A model generated the notes under the pieces. That model saw only the letters and a list, made by a program, of their open reading frames with translations. It searched no databases and had not been told where the DNA came from. Below, in pieces: positions 8,288 through 16,620 of a DNA stretch of 64,000 nt. The stretch is taken from the NCBI RefSeq assembly GCF_028473745.1, contig NZ_CP101137.1, forward strand, positions 7,447,501-7,511,500, given 5' to 3'. A program made the translations under genes and the position numbers. Source of the DNA: Streptomyces sp. M92. GTDB lineage: Bacteria > Actinomycetota > Actinomycetes > Streptomycetales > Streptomycetaceae. The stretch's first letter is position 1. The number at the start of each line of letters is the position of its first letter.

Positions 8288-10027
8288 TCAGGCGGCGCCT
8301 TCGCTCCGGCGCCGTCGCGAGACGGCGAACAGCACGCCGCCCGCCGCGAGCGCCAGCGCGGCGCCGGCCGAGGCCAAGAGGGCCGTGGAGCCGGTCGAGG
8401 CCAGCAGGCCGCCGTCGTCGTCGCTGCCGCCCTGGGGGGACTCGCCGCCGCCCGTGCCGCCGGTGGAGCCGGTCGCCCCGGTGGAGCCCGTGGAGCCGGT
8501 GGAGCCGGTGGAGCCGGTGGACGTTCCGCCGTCCGAACCGGTGCCGCCCGTGGTGTCCGAGCCGCCGGTGGTGCCGGTGCCGCCCGTGGCGCCTCCGGTG
8601 TCACCGGGGGTCTCCTCGTCGCCGGTGCCGTTCAGCACGATCCAGCCGGCGTCGTTGGACGGGTCGCCCTCCCAGGGGTTGTCGTACTCGGGCAGGGCGA
8701 TCTTGCCCTTGGCGCCCTCGACGACCTCGTCGATCCGCAGCTGGAAGCCGTAGGTGCGCCGGTCGTCCTCCAGGAAGGGCGTGTCGGCGAAGCAGAGGTA
8801 CTCGGACGGGGTGGCGTCGTTCACCGGCCGGCAGGGGCTGTCGACGACGCTCGCGCCCTCCGGGATCCGCACGGTGAAGCTCAGCGGCTCACCGCCGGAG
8901 CGCAGGGCGCCGATCCAGGCGGGCCCGTGGTTGCTCAGGCCGATGTCGACCTTGACCGTCTCCCCCTGCTCGCCCGCGACCCGCGCGCCGGTGAGGTCGA
9001 GGTCGAAGGTGTTCCGCGTGGGCAGGTCGATCTCGGCGTCCTTGGCGTAGTCGCCGCTGCCGCCGCCCTCGACCGGCTTCAGGGTGAGCGTCTCGCCCGT
9101 GCCCTGACGGTAGGCGGCGCCCGCGCGCAGCGCGCCGGCCTCCTTGGCGCCGACCGCGTCGAAGCCGTAGTGGAAGATGTCGTGGAGCGCGAAGCCGGCG
9201 GTCTTCACCTTGACCGGCTCGCTCAGCTCGTAGGACGTGCCGGGCAGGAACTCGCCCTCGAAGGTGCACAGGGCGACCTTCTGGTAGCGGATCAGGTCGT
9301 CCTTGTCCTCCTCCGCGTACGAGCAGTTGTCGTACGTGTCGGGGAAGGACAGGCCGCGCGAGCCGCCGAAGCGCAGGACGACGCCGTCGGCGGACATGCT
9401 GCCGACGTTGCGGAAGCCGAGCGGGGCGTTGTAGGTGTCCCCGGCGGCGAAGCCCTCGGGCAGGGCGGGGAGCTTCTTCTTCAGCAGCTCCGGCCCGCCG
9501 ACCAGGACATCGATGGTGTGCTCGTTGAACTCCAGGCCCGCGCCCTCGCCGGTGACCTTGATCTTCCCGAAGTCGCCGGCCCCGGCGGTGTCCTTCAGGT
9601 CGAGGCGGACGCTCCAGCTCGGGTTGTACACGTCGCCCGGGTAGAGGCTGCTCTCGTGGCAGACCGCGGTCAGGCCCTCCGCCTCGCAGGACCGCGGCAG
9701 TTCGACGTCGGCGAAGCCCTTGAGGGCGGTGGCGTCGATGGTGACGGTGTAGCCGTCGTTGGGGACCGGCTCGGGGTCCTTGCCGCTGTCCGGGTCGTAC
9801 TCGCCGGGGCCGGTGAGACCGAGGTAGATCTGCGGCTCCCCGGGCTCGTCCTCGGCCCCGTCCAGGGCCAGGTCCACCCTGTCCGGTCCGGTGATGGTGA
9901 CGGGAAGGGGGGCCTGACCCTCCTCGGCTTGGGCGACACCGGTCAGCGAGGCCGTGGCGAGTCCGGCGGCGGCCACCCCGGCCACGGCCGCGCGTCTCCA
10001 CGGCGAGCGCAGGGAGCTGTCTCTCAT
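8288..10027 (-). CDS. Secreted LAxTG-anchored cell wall surface protein
   Basis: The protein is 579 aa. It has an N-terminal signal peptide (RSPWRRAAVAGVAAAGLATA..VAQAEE), a long extracellular region of beta-rich COG1361/DUF11-like domains, and a Gly/Ser/Thr linker with GSTGSTGSTGST repeats. It ends with the sorting signal LASTG, a hydrophobic segment and the basic tail SRRRRSEGAA. LAxTG is the motif recognised by class E sortases, which Streptomyces uses for chaplins and other surface proteins. Start ATG 10027 has GGAAGAG upstream. No sortase gene is in the window, so anchoring would be in trans. The ligand or role of the extracellular part is not recognisable. Confidence 0.85.
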   Translation of the reverse strand: MRDSSLRSPWRRAAVAGVAAAGLATASLTGVAQAEEGQAPLPVTITGPDRVDLALDGAEDEPGEPQIYLGLTGPGEYDPDSGKDPEPVPNDGYTVTIDATALKGFADVELPRSCEAEGLTAVCHESSLYPGDVYNPSWSVRLDLKDTAGAGDFGKIKVTGEGAGLEFNEHTIDVLVGGPELLKKKLPALPEGFAAGDTYNAPLGFRNVGSMSADGVVLRFGGSRGLSFPDTYDNCSYAEEDKDDLIRYQKVALCTFEGEFLPGTSYELSEPVKVKTAGFALHDIFHYGFDAVGAKEAGALRAGAAYRQGTGETLTLKPVEGGGSGDYAKDAEIDLPTRNTFDLDLTGARVAGEQGETVKVDIGLSNHGPAWIGALRSGGEPLSFTVRIPEGASVVDSPCRPVNDATPSEYLCFADTPFLEDDRRTYGFQLRIDEVVEGAKGKIALPEYDNPWEGDPSNDAGWIVLNGTGDEETPGDTGGATGGTGTTGGSDTTGGTGSDGGTSTGSTGSTGSTGSTGATGSTGGTGGGESPQGGSDDDGGLLASTGSTALLASAGAALALAAGGVLFAVSRRRRSEGAA

Positions 10028-10180
10028 GTTCTCTTCCGTTCCCAGACGACAATCAGGCGCCACTGCTGTGACGCCGTGCACAGGTGACCCGCTGGTAACG
10101 GTGAAGGTTGCGCGCTGTCCGGTCACGGATTTATCTCGGCCTTACAAACCGTCCCCGTGCGGTGCGAGTCAGGGAAACGG

Positions 10181-10221
10181 CGAAGGTCCCGTTCGATCGT
10201 GATGATCGAACGGGACCTTCG
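10181..10221 (-). terminator. Strong hairpin downstream of tRNA-Ala
   Basis: Arms 10181-10198 and 10204-10221 form a perfect 18-bp stem (CGAAGGTCCCGTTCGATC) with a 5-nt loop. On the minus strand it lies 11 nt beyond the tRNA 3' end, so it most likely terminates tRNA transcription before the LAxTG gene, whose start is 154 nt further on. Confidence 0.8.
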
Positions 10222-10231
10222 TCAATGTGCG

Positions 10232-10305
10232 TGGACCTGAGGGGATTTGAACCCCTGGCCCCCTCGATGCGAACGAGGTGCGCTACCGGACTGCGCCACA
10301 GGCCC
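10232..10305 (-). tRNA. tRNA-Ala(CGC)
   Basis: The minus strand folds as a 74-nt cloverleaf beginning GGGCCTG and ending CAGGTCC plus discriminator A. The anticodon loop TTCGCAT gives anticodon CGC, and the T-arm contains GGTTCAAAT. The acceptor stem has the G3-U70 wobble pair that is the main identity element of alanine tRNA. CCA is not encoded. Confidence 0.95.
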
Positions 10306-10390
10306 TTGCAACGAGTGAAACTTTAGCACCCCGACCGGCCTGCTCAAAAATCGCTTCCAGGGCACCCGGGCGGGCGGGCCTCGGCAGGGG

Positions 10391-11596
10391 CTACTCGTTG
10401 GCCGCGCGGGGGCGGTCGCCGTCCTCGTACTGGTCGAAGAGCGGGGTCCGGCCGCGTTCGCGGGCGCGGCGGGCGGAGGCGGCACGGCGGGCGCCGCTGC
10501 GGGCGGGGGCTTCCGGGCGGTCCTCCGCCCGGCCCTCCGCCCGGCCCTCCGCGCGATCGGCGGGGCGGTCCGGTGCCGGGGCGGCCGCCGTGTCCTCCCG
10601 GTGGGGGGCGACGGCGCTGGAGCGTGCCGAACTCCAGGCGTCCGGGGACCCCAGGTCCACGTCGGAGGTGGCGCGGGGGGCGACGGGCGCGGTCACATAG
10701 GTCGGCAGGGGCACCGGCACCGGGTCCCAGCTGTCGCCCTGCGGCCGCCGCCGGCGTTCGCGCTGCTGGTCGACCCACTCGGCGTGGTCGGTCTGCTCGA
10801 CCAGGGCGCGCCGGTCCGCGGCGAGGGCCGACAGGCCGGGGTCGGACGCCGCCTCGGGTCCCTCGTCGGGCTCCTCCGCGTCGGGGTCGTCGACGGTGTC
10901 GGCGGGGTCGGCGGGCGTGCGCCTGCGCGGGCGGCGGTCGCGGTCCCGCAGCCGCTGCGCGGCGACCTCGGCCTGACGGCGGTCCATCTGGAACGCGAAC
11001 CGGCGGCGTTCCTGCGTGCGCAGGTAGGCGATGTAGGCGCTGAGCAGCACCGCGGGGACTCCGGGAGCCCACAGGAAGGCGAGTCCGCCGACGGCGGCGA
11101 CGACCGAGCCGAGCGTGAAGGCCAGGAAGAGGACCACGGTCGTACGCCGACGGCGCGCGAGTACCTTGCTGCGCCGGGCGCGGGCCGCGGCACTGGGGGA
11201 GACGGGGGCGCGCCGGGCCTGCGGGACTCGCGCGGCCTCGGGAGACGGTCCGGCCTCCGCGGCCTGCCCGCGTCCGGGGCCGGGTGCGTGTCCGTCGGCC
11301 ACGGGCCGGGGGAGCCGTCGGGTTCTGGACACGGCGAAGGCCCGGACGTCCACCGAGTCGGTGACGGCGTCCGGGGCGTCGGCGTCGGGCCCCGCCTCGT
11401 CGGCGGAGCGCGACCGCAGGTCCTTGGCGTACCGGCGCTCCATGCCCGCCCGTCCGGACAGCAGCCGGATGGCGGTGCTGAAGCGTTCCGTCGGACGGGC
11501 CTCGTTCAGCTCGTCCTGCCTACGGAGCCACATCGGCACCAAGTAGGCGGCCCAGGCCCCGACGATGACTGCGTAGATGAGGCCGCTGCTGCTCAC
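10391..11596 (-). CDS. sepX: SepX/GlpR-like membrane divisome protein
   Basis: The protein is 401 aa from GTG 11596. It has an N-terminal membrane helix (GLIYAVIVGAWAAYLVPMWL), a charged linker with Arg/Pro-rich stretches, a central hydrophobic pair (VVLFLAFTLGSVVAAVGGLAFLW and VPAVLLSAYIAYL) and a long disordered C-terminus. Family knowledge: this actinobacterial protein is SepX in Streptomyces, needed for cross-wall formation, and I believe it corresponds to GlpR, the membrane receptor of the gephyrin-like Glp (MoeA-type) protein in corynebacteria. Gene order supports this: galU, moeA-like glp, rimJ and this gene lie together on one strand. Assignment is by topology and context, not alignment. 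Confidence 0.65.
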   Translation of the reverse strand: MSSSGLIYAVIVGAWAAYLVPMWLRRQDELNEARPTERFSTAIRLLSGRAGMERRYAKDLRSRSADEAGPDADAPDAVTDSVDVRAFAVSRTRRLPRPVADGHAPGPGRGQAAEAGPSPEAARVPQARRAPVSPSAAARARRSKVLARRRRTTVVLFLAFTLGSVVAAVGGLAFLWAPGVPAVLLSAYIAYLRTQERRRFAFQMDRRQAEVAAQRLRDRDRRPRRRTPADPADTVDDPDAEEPDEGPEAASDPGLSALAADRRALVEQTDHAEWVDQQRERRRRPQGDSWDPVPVPLPTYVTAPVAPRATSDVDLGSPDAWSSARSSAVAPHREDTAAAPAPDRPADRAEGRAEGRAEDRPEAPARSGARRAASARRARERGRTPLFDQYEDGDRPRAANE

Positions 11597-11668
11597 GCCT
11601 CACACGGTAGAGGGGTTTGCCTGAGGCCATCCGCCAATTGAGCCGGTGTGTCGCACGATCTGGCTGAT

Positions 11669-11775
11669 ATTTCGAACTTTTCTTGTGATCGATGCGATCA
11701 ACACACTGCCTCAGCCGGGTATTTTTCCGTTTCGGTACGGTCGCAGGCACGGTCACGACCCGATCAATTTCGAAC
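11669..11775. promoter_or_regulatory. AT-richer sepX upstream region with palindrome and direct repeats
   Basis: The 185-bp gap between rimJ and sepX is unusually AT-rich for this window. It holds TGATCG-ATG-CGATCA (11686-11700), a perfect 6-bp palindrome, and two copies of ATTTCGAAC (11669-11677, 11767-11775). It probably carries a separate promoter and operator for sepX. I cannot assign a specific sigma factor or regulator. Confidence 0.4.
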
Positions 11776-11781
11776 GTTTAT

Positions 11782-12396
11782 TCAATTCCCGGTGTTCCGC
11801 GTGGACCGGTCCCGTGACCGGTGCCAGCGTCGCAGCAGGCCTTCGGGGACCTCTTCCGCGGTGAGCGCGAAGACCAGGTGGTCGCGCCATGCTCCGTCGA
11901 TGTGGAGATAACGCGGCCTCAGGCCCTCCTCCCGGAATCCGAGTTTCTCCACGACCCGGCGGCTGGGCACGTTCTCGGGGCGAATGCAGACCTCGACGCG
12001 GTGCAGTCCGACGGTGCGGAAACAGTGGTCCACCACCATCGCCACGGCCGTCGGCATCACCCCCCGGCCCGCCACCGACTCGTCCACCCAGTAACCGACG
12101 TGCCCGGAGCACATCGAGCCCCAGGTGATGCCGGCCACCGTCAGCTGCCCGGCCAGCCGGCCCTGGTACTCGATGACGAACGGCATCATCCGGCCCGCGC
12201 CCGCCTCGGAGCGCAGGTGCCGCACCATCTGGCGGTAGGTCGGCCGGTGCGCGAGCGGGCCGGCCGGGGTGGGTGGCGGGATGGTCGCCTCCCAGGGCCG
12301 CAGCCAGTCGCGGTTGCGCCGGTTGACCTCGCGCCAGGCCCGCTGGTCGCGCATCCTTATCGGCCTGAGGACGATGTCGCCGTCCACCAGCTCCAC
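11782..12396 (-). CDS. RimJ/RimL-type N-acetyltransferase
   Basis: This 204-aa GNAT protein resembles the family that acetylates ribosomal protein N-termini. Visible blocks are GDIVLRPIRMRDQRAWREVN at the start, GYWVDESVAGRGVMPTAV with the acetyl-CoA-binding R-G-x-G region, and HRVEVCIRPENVPSRRVVEKLGF near the C-terminus. Start GTG 12396 is 18 nt after the mogA stop, with a weak ribosome site. It occupies the conserved slot between the moeA/mog genes and sepX. The real substrate is not known. Confidence 0.88.
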   Translation of the reverse strand: MELVDGDIVLRPIRMRDQRAWREVNRRNRDWLRPWEATIPPPTPAGPLAHRPTYRQMVRHLRSEAGAGRMMPFVIEYQGRLAGQLTVAGITWGSMCSGHVGYWVDESVAGRGVMPTAVAMVVDHCFRTVGLHRVEVCIRPENVPSRRVVEKLGFREEGLRPRYLHIDGAWRDHLVFALTAEEVPEGLLRRWHRSRDRSTRNTGN

Positions 12397-12413
12397 GGGC
12401 CAGGACGGGCTGT

Positions 12414-12953
12414 TCAGCTCGCACCCCCACCACTGGCGCTTCTGGGATGGTCACCGCCGCGGAGCTGGTCCACGGCGTGGGTCAGCAGCGGCTCCAGCAC
12501 GGCCAGGCCGTCCCTCACACCGCCGGAGGAGCCCGGCAGGTTGACGATCAGCGTGCGGCCCGCCACCCCGGCCATGCCCCGGGAGAGCACCGCGGTCGGC
12601 ACCTTGTCCCGGCCGTACGCCCGGACCGCCTCCGCGATGCCCGGGACCTCGTAGTCGATCACCGCCCGCGTGGCCTCGGGAGTGCGGTCGGTGGGTGAGA
12701 TCCCGGTGCCGCCGGTCGTGACGATCACGTCGTAGCCCGCCTCGGCTCCCGCGCGCAGGGCCGCCTCCACCGGGTCGCCGTCCGGGACGACCCGCGGGCC
12801 GTCCACCGCGAAGCCGAAGCGGCGCAGGCCCTCGGCGATCAGCGGGCCGCCCTTGTCCTCGTAGACCCCGGCGGCGGCCCGGTTGGAGGCCGTGACCACC
12901 AGGGCGCTGTACGGGGCCGCGAGGGCGCCGCCGGCCGACGCGTCCAGTGTCAT
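12414..12953 (-). CDS. mogA: Molybdopterin adenylyltransferase, Mog/MoaB family
   Basis: The protein is 179 aa. It carries the MPT-binding signature TTGGTGISPTDRTPEA and the LSRGMAGVAGRTLIVNLPGSSGG region of the MogA/MoaB fold. It adenylates molybdopterin before molybdate insertion by a MoeA enzyme. Start ATG 12953 overlaps the moaC stop (ATGA), so it is coupled to moaC. With moaC and moeA it makes a Moco sub-operon. Confidence 0.88.
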   Translation of the reverse strand: MTLDASAGGALAAPYSALVVTASNRAAAGVYEDKGGPLIAEGLRRFGFAVDGPRVVPDGDPVEAALRAGAEAGYDVIVTTGGTGISPTDRTPEATRAVIDYEVPGIAEAVRAYGRDKVPTAVLSRGMAGVAGRTLIVNLPGSSGGVRDGLAVLEPLLTHAVDQLRGGDHPRSASGGGAS

Positions 12954-13489
12954 GACCGGCTCCAGTGGCCCGACTTGCCGCCCGTCTTCTCCTCCACCCG
13001 CACGTCCGTGATGACCGCTCCCTTGTCGACCGCCTTCACCATGTCGACCACGGTGAGCGCGGCGACGGAGACGGCGGTGAGCGCCTCCATCTCGACGCCC
13101 GTGCGATCCGTCGTCCTCACCGTGGCGGTGATCTCCACGGCGTCGTCCGCGACCGACAGGTCCAGTTTCACACCGGAGACCGACAACGGGTGGCACAGCG
13201 GGATCAGGTCCGGGGTGCGTTTGGCGCCCATGATGCCCGCGATGCGTGCGGTGGCGAGGGCGTCGCCCTTGGGGACTCCCTCGCCGCGCAGCAGCTCGAC
13301 GACGCGGGGGGCGACGAGGACACGGCCGCTGGCGCGGGCGGTGCGGGCGGTCACGTCCTTGGCGGACACGTCGACCATGCGGGCGGCGCCCGCCTCGTCG
13401 ATGTGCGTCAGCCGGTCCTGCGGGGCCCGCGCTGCCCGGTCGTCGTGCGCTGCCTGGCCGTCGTGCGGGGGTCGGTCCTGCGTACTCAT
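12950..13489 (-). CDS. moaC: Cyclic pyranopterin monophosphate synthase
   Basis: The 179-aa MoaC has the signature LIPLCHPLSVSGV and the DRTGVEMEALTAVSVAALT core with the catalytic Lys region (MVKAVDKGAVI). It converts the GTP-derived cyclic intermediate into cPMP in molybdenum cofactor synthesis. ATG 13489 was chosen because GGGAGC lies upstream and the poorly conserved N-terminal extension (residues 1-25, Asp/Arg-rich) is common in Streptomyces. Its stop overlaps the mogA start. Confidence 0.92.
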   Translation of the reverse strand: MSTQDRPPHDGQAAHDDRAARAPQDRLTHIDEAGAARMVDVSAKDVTARTARASGRVLVAPRVVELLRGEGVPKGDALATARIAGIMGAKRTPDLIPLCHPLSVSGVKLDLSVADDAVEITATVRTTDRTGVEMEALTAVSVAALTVVDMVKAVDKGAVITDVRVEEKTGGKSGHWSRS

Positions 13490-13570
13490 GCTCGTGTGGC
13501 GCTCCCGGTCCGGGCCCGGCGCGGCGCGCGGGCCTGCTGTGCGCGACACGGTACCGCCAACGAGGGGTGG

Positions 13571-14920
13571 TCAGCCGAGCAGGACCACGTCGACCTCGGC
13601 GCCGGGCTCGACGGACTCGGTGTCCTCGGGGACGACGATCAGCGCGTCGGCGTGCGCGAGGGCGGCCACGAGGTGGGAGCCCGACCCGCCGACCGGGGTG
13701 ACACTGCCGTCGGCGTACGTGGCGCGCAGGAACTGGCGGCGGCCCTTCGGCGAGGTCAGCGTCTTGTCCGCGGCCAGGGACGCGGTGACCGTCGGGCGGT
13801 GGAGGTCGGCGAGCCCCATGAGGGTGCGGATCGCGGGGCGGACGAACAGCTCGAAGGAGACGTACGACGACACCGGGTTGCCCGGCAGGGCGAGCAGCGG
13901 GGTGTGGTCGGGGCCGATGGAGCCGAAGCCCTGGGGCTTGCCGGGCTGCATGGCGAGCTTGCGGAAGTCCACGCCGCCGCCCGGCTCGTCCTCGTCGGCG
14001 ACGTGCGCCAGCGCCTCCTTGACGACGTCGTACGCCCCGACGCTCACGCCCCCGGTGGTGACCATGAGGTCGGCGCGCACCAACTGGTCCTCGATGGTGG
14101 ACCGCAGGGTCTCCGCGTCGTCGGCGACGGCGCCCACGCGGTAGGCGATGGCGCCGGCGTCGCGGGCGGCGGCGGTGAGGGCGAAGCTGTTGGAGTCGTA
14201 GATCTGACCGGGGGACAGTTCCTCGTCGGGCTGGACGAGTTCGCTGCCGGTGGAGAGCACCACCACGCGCGGGCGCGGGCGCACCCGGACCCTGCCGCGG
14301 CCGATCGCGGCGAGCAGGGCGATCTGCGGCGGGCCGAGGACCGTGCCGGCCTCCAGGGCGCGGTCACCGGCGGCGACGTCGCTGCCCTTGGCGCGCACGT
14401 GGGCGCGCGCCGCGGCCGGGCGGTACACGTGCACCTGGCCCTCGGCGCCCTCCGGGGACAGGCTGCGGGCGCGCATCCCGGCCACCGCGCCCTCGCCGAG
14501 CCCCCCGTCGGTCCACTCGACGGGGACGACCGTCTCGGCGCCGGGCGGGAGCGGGGCGCCGGTCATGATGCGGGCGGCCCGGCCGGGGCCCACGGCCGGC
14601 GGGTCGGCCTGGCCGGCGGCGACGTCCCCGACGACCTCCAGGACGGCGGGGAACTCCTCGCTCGCGCCCGCGACGTCGGCGACCCGCACCGCGTAACCGT
14701 CCATGGAGCTGTTGTCGAACGGCGGCAGGGAGAGCGGCACCGTGATGTCGTCGACCAGGACGCAGCCCTGGGCGTCGAGCAGGTTCAGCTCGATGGGCTC
14801 CAGGGGCCGGACGGTCGCGAGGATGTCGTCCAGGTGGTCCTGCACCGACCACAGCCGGTCCGGACCGAAGTCCGCGGTGGCGTGGTCGTGGCCGGTGTCA
14901 CGGTGCGCGGCGCTGCTCAA
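13571..14920 (-). CDS. moeA: MoeA/gephyrin-like protein (molybdotransferase or Glp)
   Basis: The protein is 449 aa. It shows PPFDNSSMDGYAV in the N-terminal domain, STGSEL, the MPT-binding TTGGVSVGAYDVVK and LALPGNPVSSYVSFELFVRP. These are the MoeA/gephyrin blocks for molybdate insertion into adenylated molybdopterin. The start is TTG 14920, 5 nt after the galU stop, with GAGGAG and AAGGA in the overlapping leader; no in-frame ATG lies nearby. Position next to galU, rimJ and sepX matches the actinobacterial Glp gene, a gephyrin-like protein that works in cell division with its receptor GlpR. It may serve cofactor synthesis, division, or both. Confidence 0.85.
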   Translation of the reverse strand: MSSAAHRDTGHDHATADFGPDRLWSVQDHLDDILATVRPLEPIELNLLDAQGCVLVDDITVPLSLPPFDNSSMDGYAVRVADVAGASEEFPAVLEVVGDVAAGQADPPAVGPGRAARIMTGAPLPPGAETVVPVEWTDGGLGEGAVAGMRARSLSPEGAEGQVHVYRPAAARAHVRAKGSDVAAGDRALEAGTVLGPPQIALLAAIGRGRVRVRPRPRVVVLSTGSELVQPDEELSPGQIYDSNSFALTAAARDAGAIAYRVGAVADDAETLRSTIEDQLVRADLMVTTGGVSVGAYDVVKEALAHVADEDEPGGGVDFRKLAMQPGKPQGFGSIGPDHTPLLALPGNPVSSYVSFELFVRPAIRTLMGLADLHRPTVTASLAADKTLTSPKGRRQFLRATYADGSVTPVGGSGSHLVAALAHADALIVVPEDTESVEPGAEVDVVLLG

Positions 14921-14925
14921 CGTCC

Positions 14926-15828
14926 TTACATCTCCTCGGCTACGTAACTGCGAAGCCAGGTCCGGAAGTCCGGGCCCAGGTCTTCACGTTCGCACGCGAG
15001 TCGGACGATGGCACGCAGATAGTCGCCGCGGTCGCCGGTGTCATAGCGGCGGCCCTTGAAGACGACGCCGTGCACGGGACCGCCGACCTTCTCGTCCTCG
15101 GCGAGCTGCTGGAGGGCGTCGGTCAGCTGGATCTCGCCGCCGCGGCCGGGCTCGGTCTTGCGGAGTATGTCGAAGACGTGCGGGTCGAGGACGTAGCGGC
15201 CGATGATGGCGTAGTTGGAGGGGGCGTCGGCCGGGTCGGGCTTCTCGACCAGTCCGCTCACCTTGACCACGTCGTCGTCCCCGGTGGCCTCGACGGCCGC
15301 GCAGCCGTAGAGGTGGATCTGCTCGGGGGCGACCTCCATGAGGGCGATGACGCTGCCGCCGTGCTGCTCCTGGACGTCGATCATGCGCTGGAGCAGGGGA
15401 TCGCGCGGGTCGATCAGGTCGTCGCCGAGCAGGACCGCGAAGGGCTCGTCACCGACGTGCGGCGCGGCGCACAGCACGGCGTGGCCGAGGCCCTTGGGGT
15501 CGCCCTGGCGGACGTAGTGGATCATGGCGAGGTCGCTGGATTCCTGGACCTTCGCCAGCCGGCTCGCGTCACCCTTCTTCTGGAGGGCGGACTCGAGCTC
15601 GTAGTTGCGGTCGAAGTGGTCCTCCAGGGGGCGCTTGTTGCGGCCCGTGACCATGAGGACGTCACCGAGGCCGGCGGACACGGCCTCCTCGACCACGTAC
15701 TGGATCGCCGGCTTGTCGACGACCGGCAGCATCTCCTTGGGAGTGGCTTTCGTGGCCGGCAGGAACCGGGTGCCGAGTCCGGCTGCTGGGATGACAGCCT
15801 TGCTGATCCTGGGGTGGGACTGAGTCAT
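14926..15828 (-). CDS. galU: UTP-glucose-1-phosphate uridylyltransferase
   Basis: This 300-aa nucleotidyltransferase has the N-terminal AAGLGTRFLPATKATPKEML motif, GLGHAVLCA and GGEIQLTDAL. It makes UDP-glucose from UTP and glucose-1-phosphate for envelope glycans, trehalose and galactose metabolism. ATG 15828 (MTQSHPR) was preferred over ATG 15840 because GGTGG lies at the right distance upstream. It heads the minus-strand cluster and is divergent from fthC. Confidence 0.95.
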   Translation of the reverse strand: MTQSHPRISKAVIPAAGLGTRFLPATKATPKEMLPVVDKPAIQYVVEEAVSAGLGDVLMVTGRNKRPLEDHFDRNYELESALQKKGDASRLAKVQESSDLAMIHYVRQGDPKGLGHAVLCAAPHVGDEPFAVLLGDDLIDPRDPLLQRMIDVQEQHGGSVIALMEVAPEQIHLYGCAAVEATGDDDVVKVSGLVEKPDPADAPSNYAIIGRYVLDPHVFDILRKTEPGRGGEIQLTDALQQLAEDEKVGGPVHGVVFKGRRYDTGDRGDYLRAIVRLACEREDLGPDFRTWLRSYVAEEM

Positions 15829-15880
15829 GCGCGCCACCATATCCGGTACCTATGGGGAGAATCTGTGACTCCGGATACCG

Positions 15881-15898
15881 GATGCTCATATGAGCATC
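15881..15898. promoter_or_regulatory. Perfect 18-bp palindrome in galU/fthC divergent promoter
   Basis: GATGCTCATATGAGCATC reads the same on both strands and is centred in the 92-bp gap between two divergent starts. Related CCGGATACC and GGTACCGGAT blocks sit next to it. It is a plausible operator for a dimeric repressor controlling both genes. No regulator is linked. Confidence 0.5.
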
Positions 15899-15920
15899 CT
15901 AGACGTTACAGGAGCGGTCC

Positions 15921-16538
15921 ATGAGTCACCACGCGCCCTCGGCCGAGCCCGACAAGCGGAGCCTGCGGCGGGGTTTCCTCGCGGCGCGGAACGCGCTGTC
16001 GGCGGACGACGTGCGGGAAGCGGCGGACACCCTGGCCGGGCGGGCGCTCGCGATGCCGGAGATCGCGCGGGCGCACGCCGTTGCGGCGTACGTCTCGGTG
16101 GGCGCCGAGCCGGGGACCCTCGCGCTGCTGGACGCGCTGCGCGCGCGGGGTGTGCGCGTCCTGCTGCCCGCCCTGCTGCCCGACAACGATCTGGACTGGG
16201 GCGAGTACACCGGTGAGGGATCTCTCACGCGCGTGCGGCACGGCGGGCGGATGACCCTGTCCGAGCCCGCCGGTGAGCGCCTGGGGCCGGACGCCGTCAC
16301 GGCGGCGGACGTGGTGCTGCTGCCGGGTCTGGCGGTCGACGGGCGCGGCGTGCGGCTGGGACGCGGCGGCGGCTCGTACGACCGGGTCCTGGCGCGCCTG
16401 GAGCGGGCGGGCGCGCGTCCCGCGCTGCTGGTGCTGCTGTACGACCCGGAGGTCGTGCGGCAGGACCTCCCCGAGGAACCGCACGACCGGCCGGTGGACG
16501 CGGTGGTGACGCCGACGGGGGTGCGCCGCTTCCGCTGA
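15921..16538 (+). CDS. fthC: 5-formyltetrahydrofolate cyclo-ligase
   Basis: The protein is 205 aa from ATG 15921 with AGGAGCG upstream. It carries the family signature LGRGGGSYDR and the preceding DVVLLPGLAVDGRGVR block that binds ATP and folate. It converts 5-formyl-THF to 5,10-methenyl-THF using ATP. It is divergent from galU and ends before a strong terminator. This placement beside galU is conserved in actinobacteria. Confidence 0.93.
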   Translation: MSHHAPSAEPDKRSLRRGFLAARNALSADDVREAADTLAGRALAMPEIARAHAVAAYVSVGAEPGTLALLDALRARGVRVLLPALLPDNDLDWGEYTGEGSLTRVRHGGRMTLSEPAGERLGPDAVTAADVVLLPGLAVDGRGVRLGRGGGSYDRVLARLERAGARPALLVLLYDPEVVRQDLPEEPHDRPVDAVVTPTGVRRFR

Positions 16539-16573
16539 CCGCGCGGGGGAACGACCGCGGGCGCGGACATGTG

Positions 16574-16605
16574 AAACGGCCGCCACGCGCGCGTGGCGGC
16601 CGTTT
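16574..16605. terminator. Bidirectional terminator, 32-nt palindrome
   Basis: AAACGGCCGCCACGCG followed directly by its reverse complement gives a 16-bp stem with A and T tracts at its ends. It separates the convergent fthC and penicillin acylase genes. Confidence 0.9.
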
Positions 16606-16620
16606 TCGTCGACGGTGGGG

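Noticed and set aside
8096..10087. 663-codon open frame on the plus strand opposite the LAxTG gene
   Set aside because: It is Val/Gly/Ala/Arg/Asp-rich without domain features, typical of an antisense shadow in high-GC DNA; the minus strand has signal peptide, sorting signal and ribosome site.
10232..10305. tRNA-Ala as an attachment site for an integrated element
   Set aside because: No duplicated tRNA 3' end, integrase or excisionase lies near it; flanking genes are conserved core genes.
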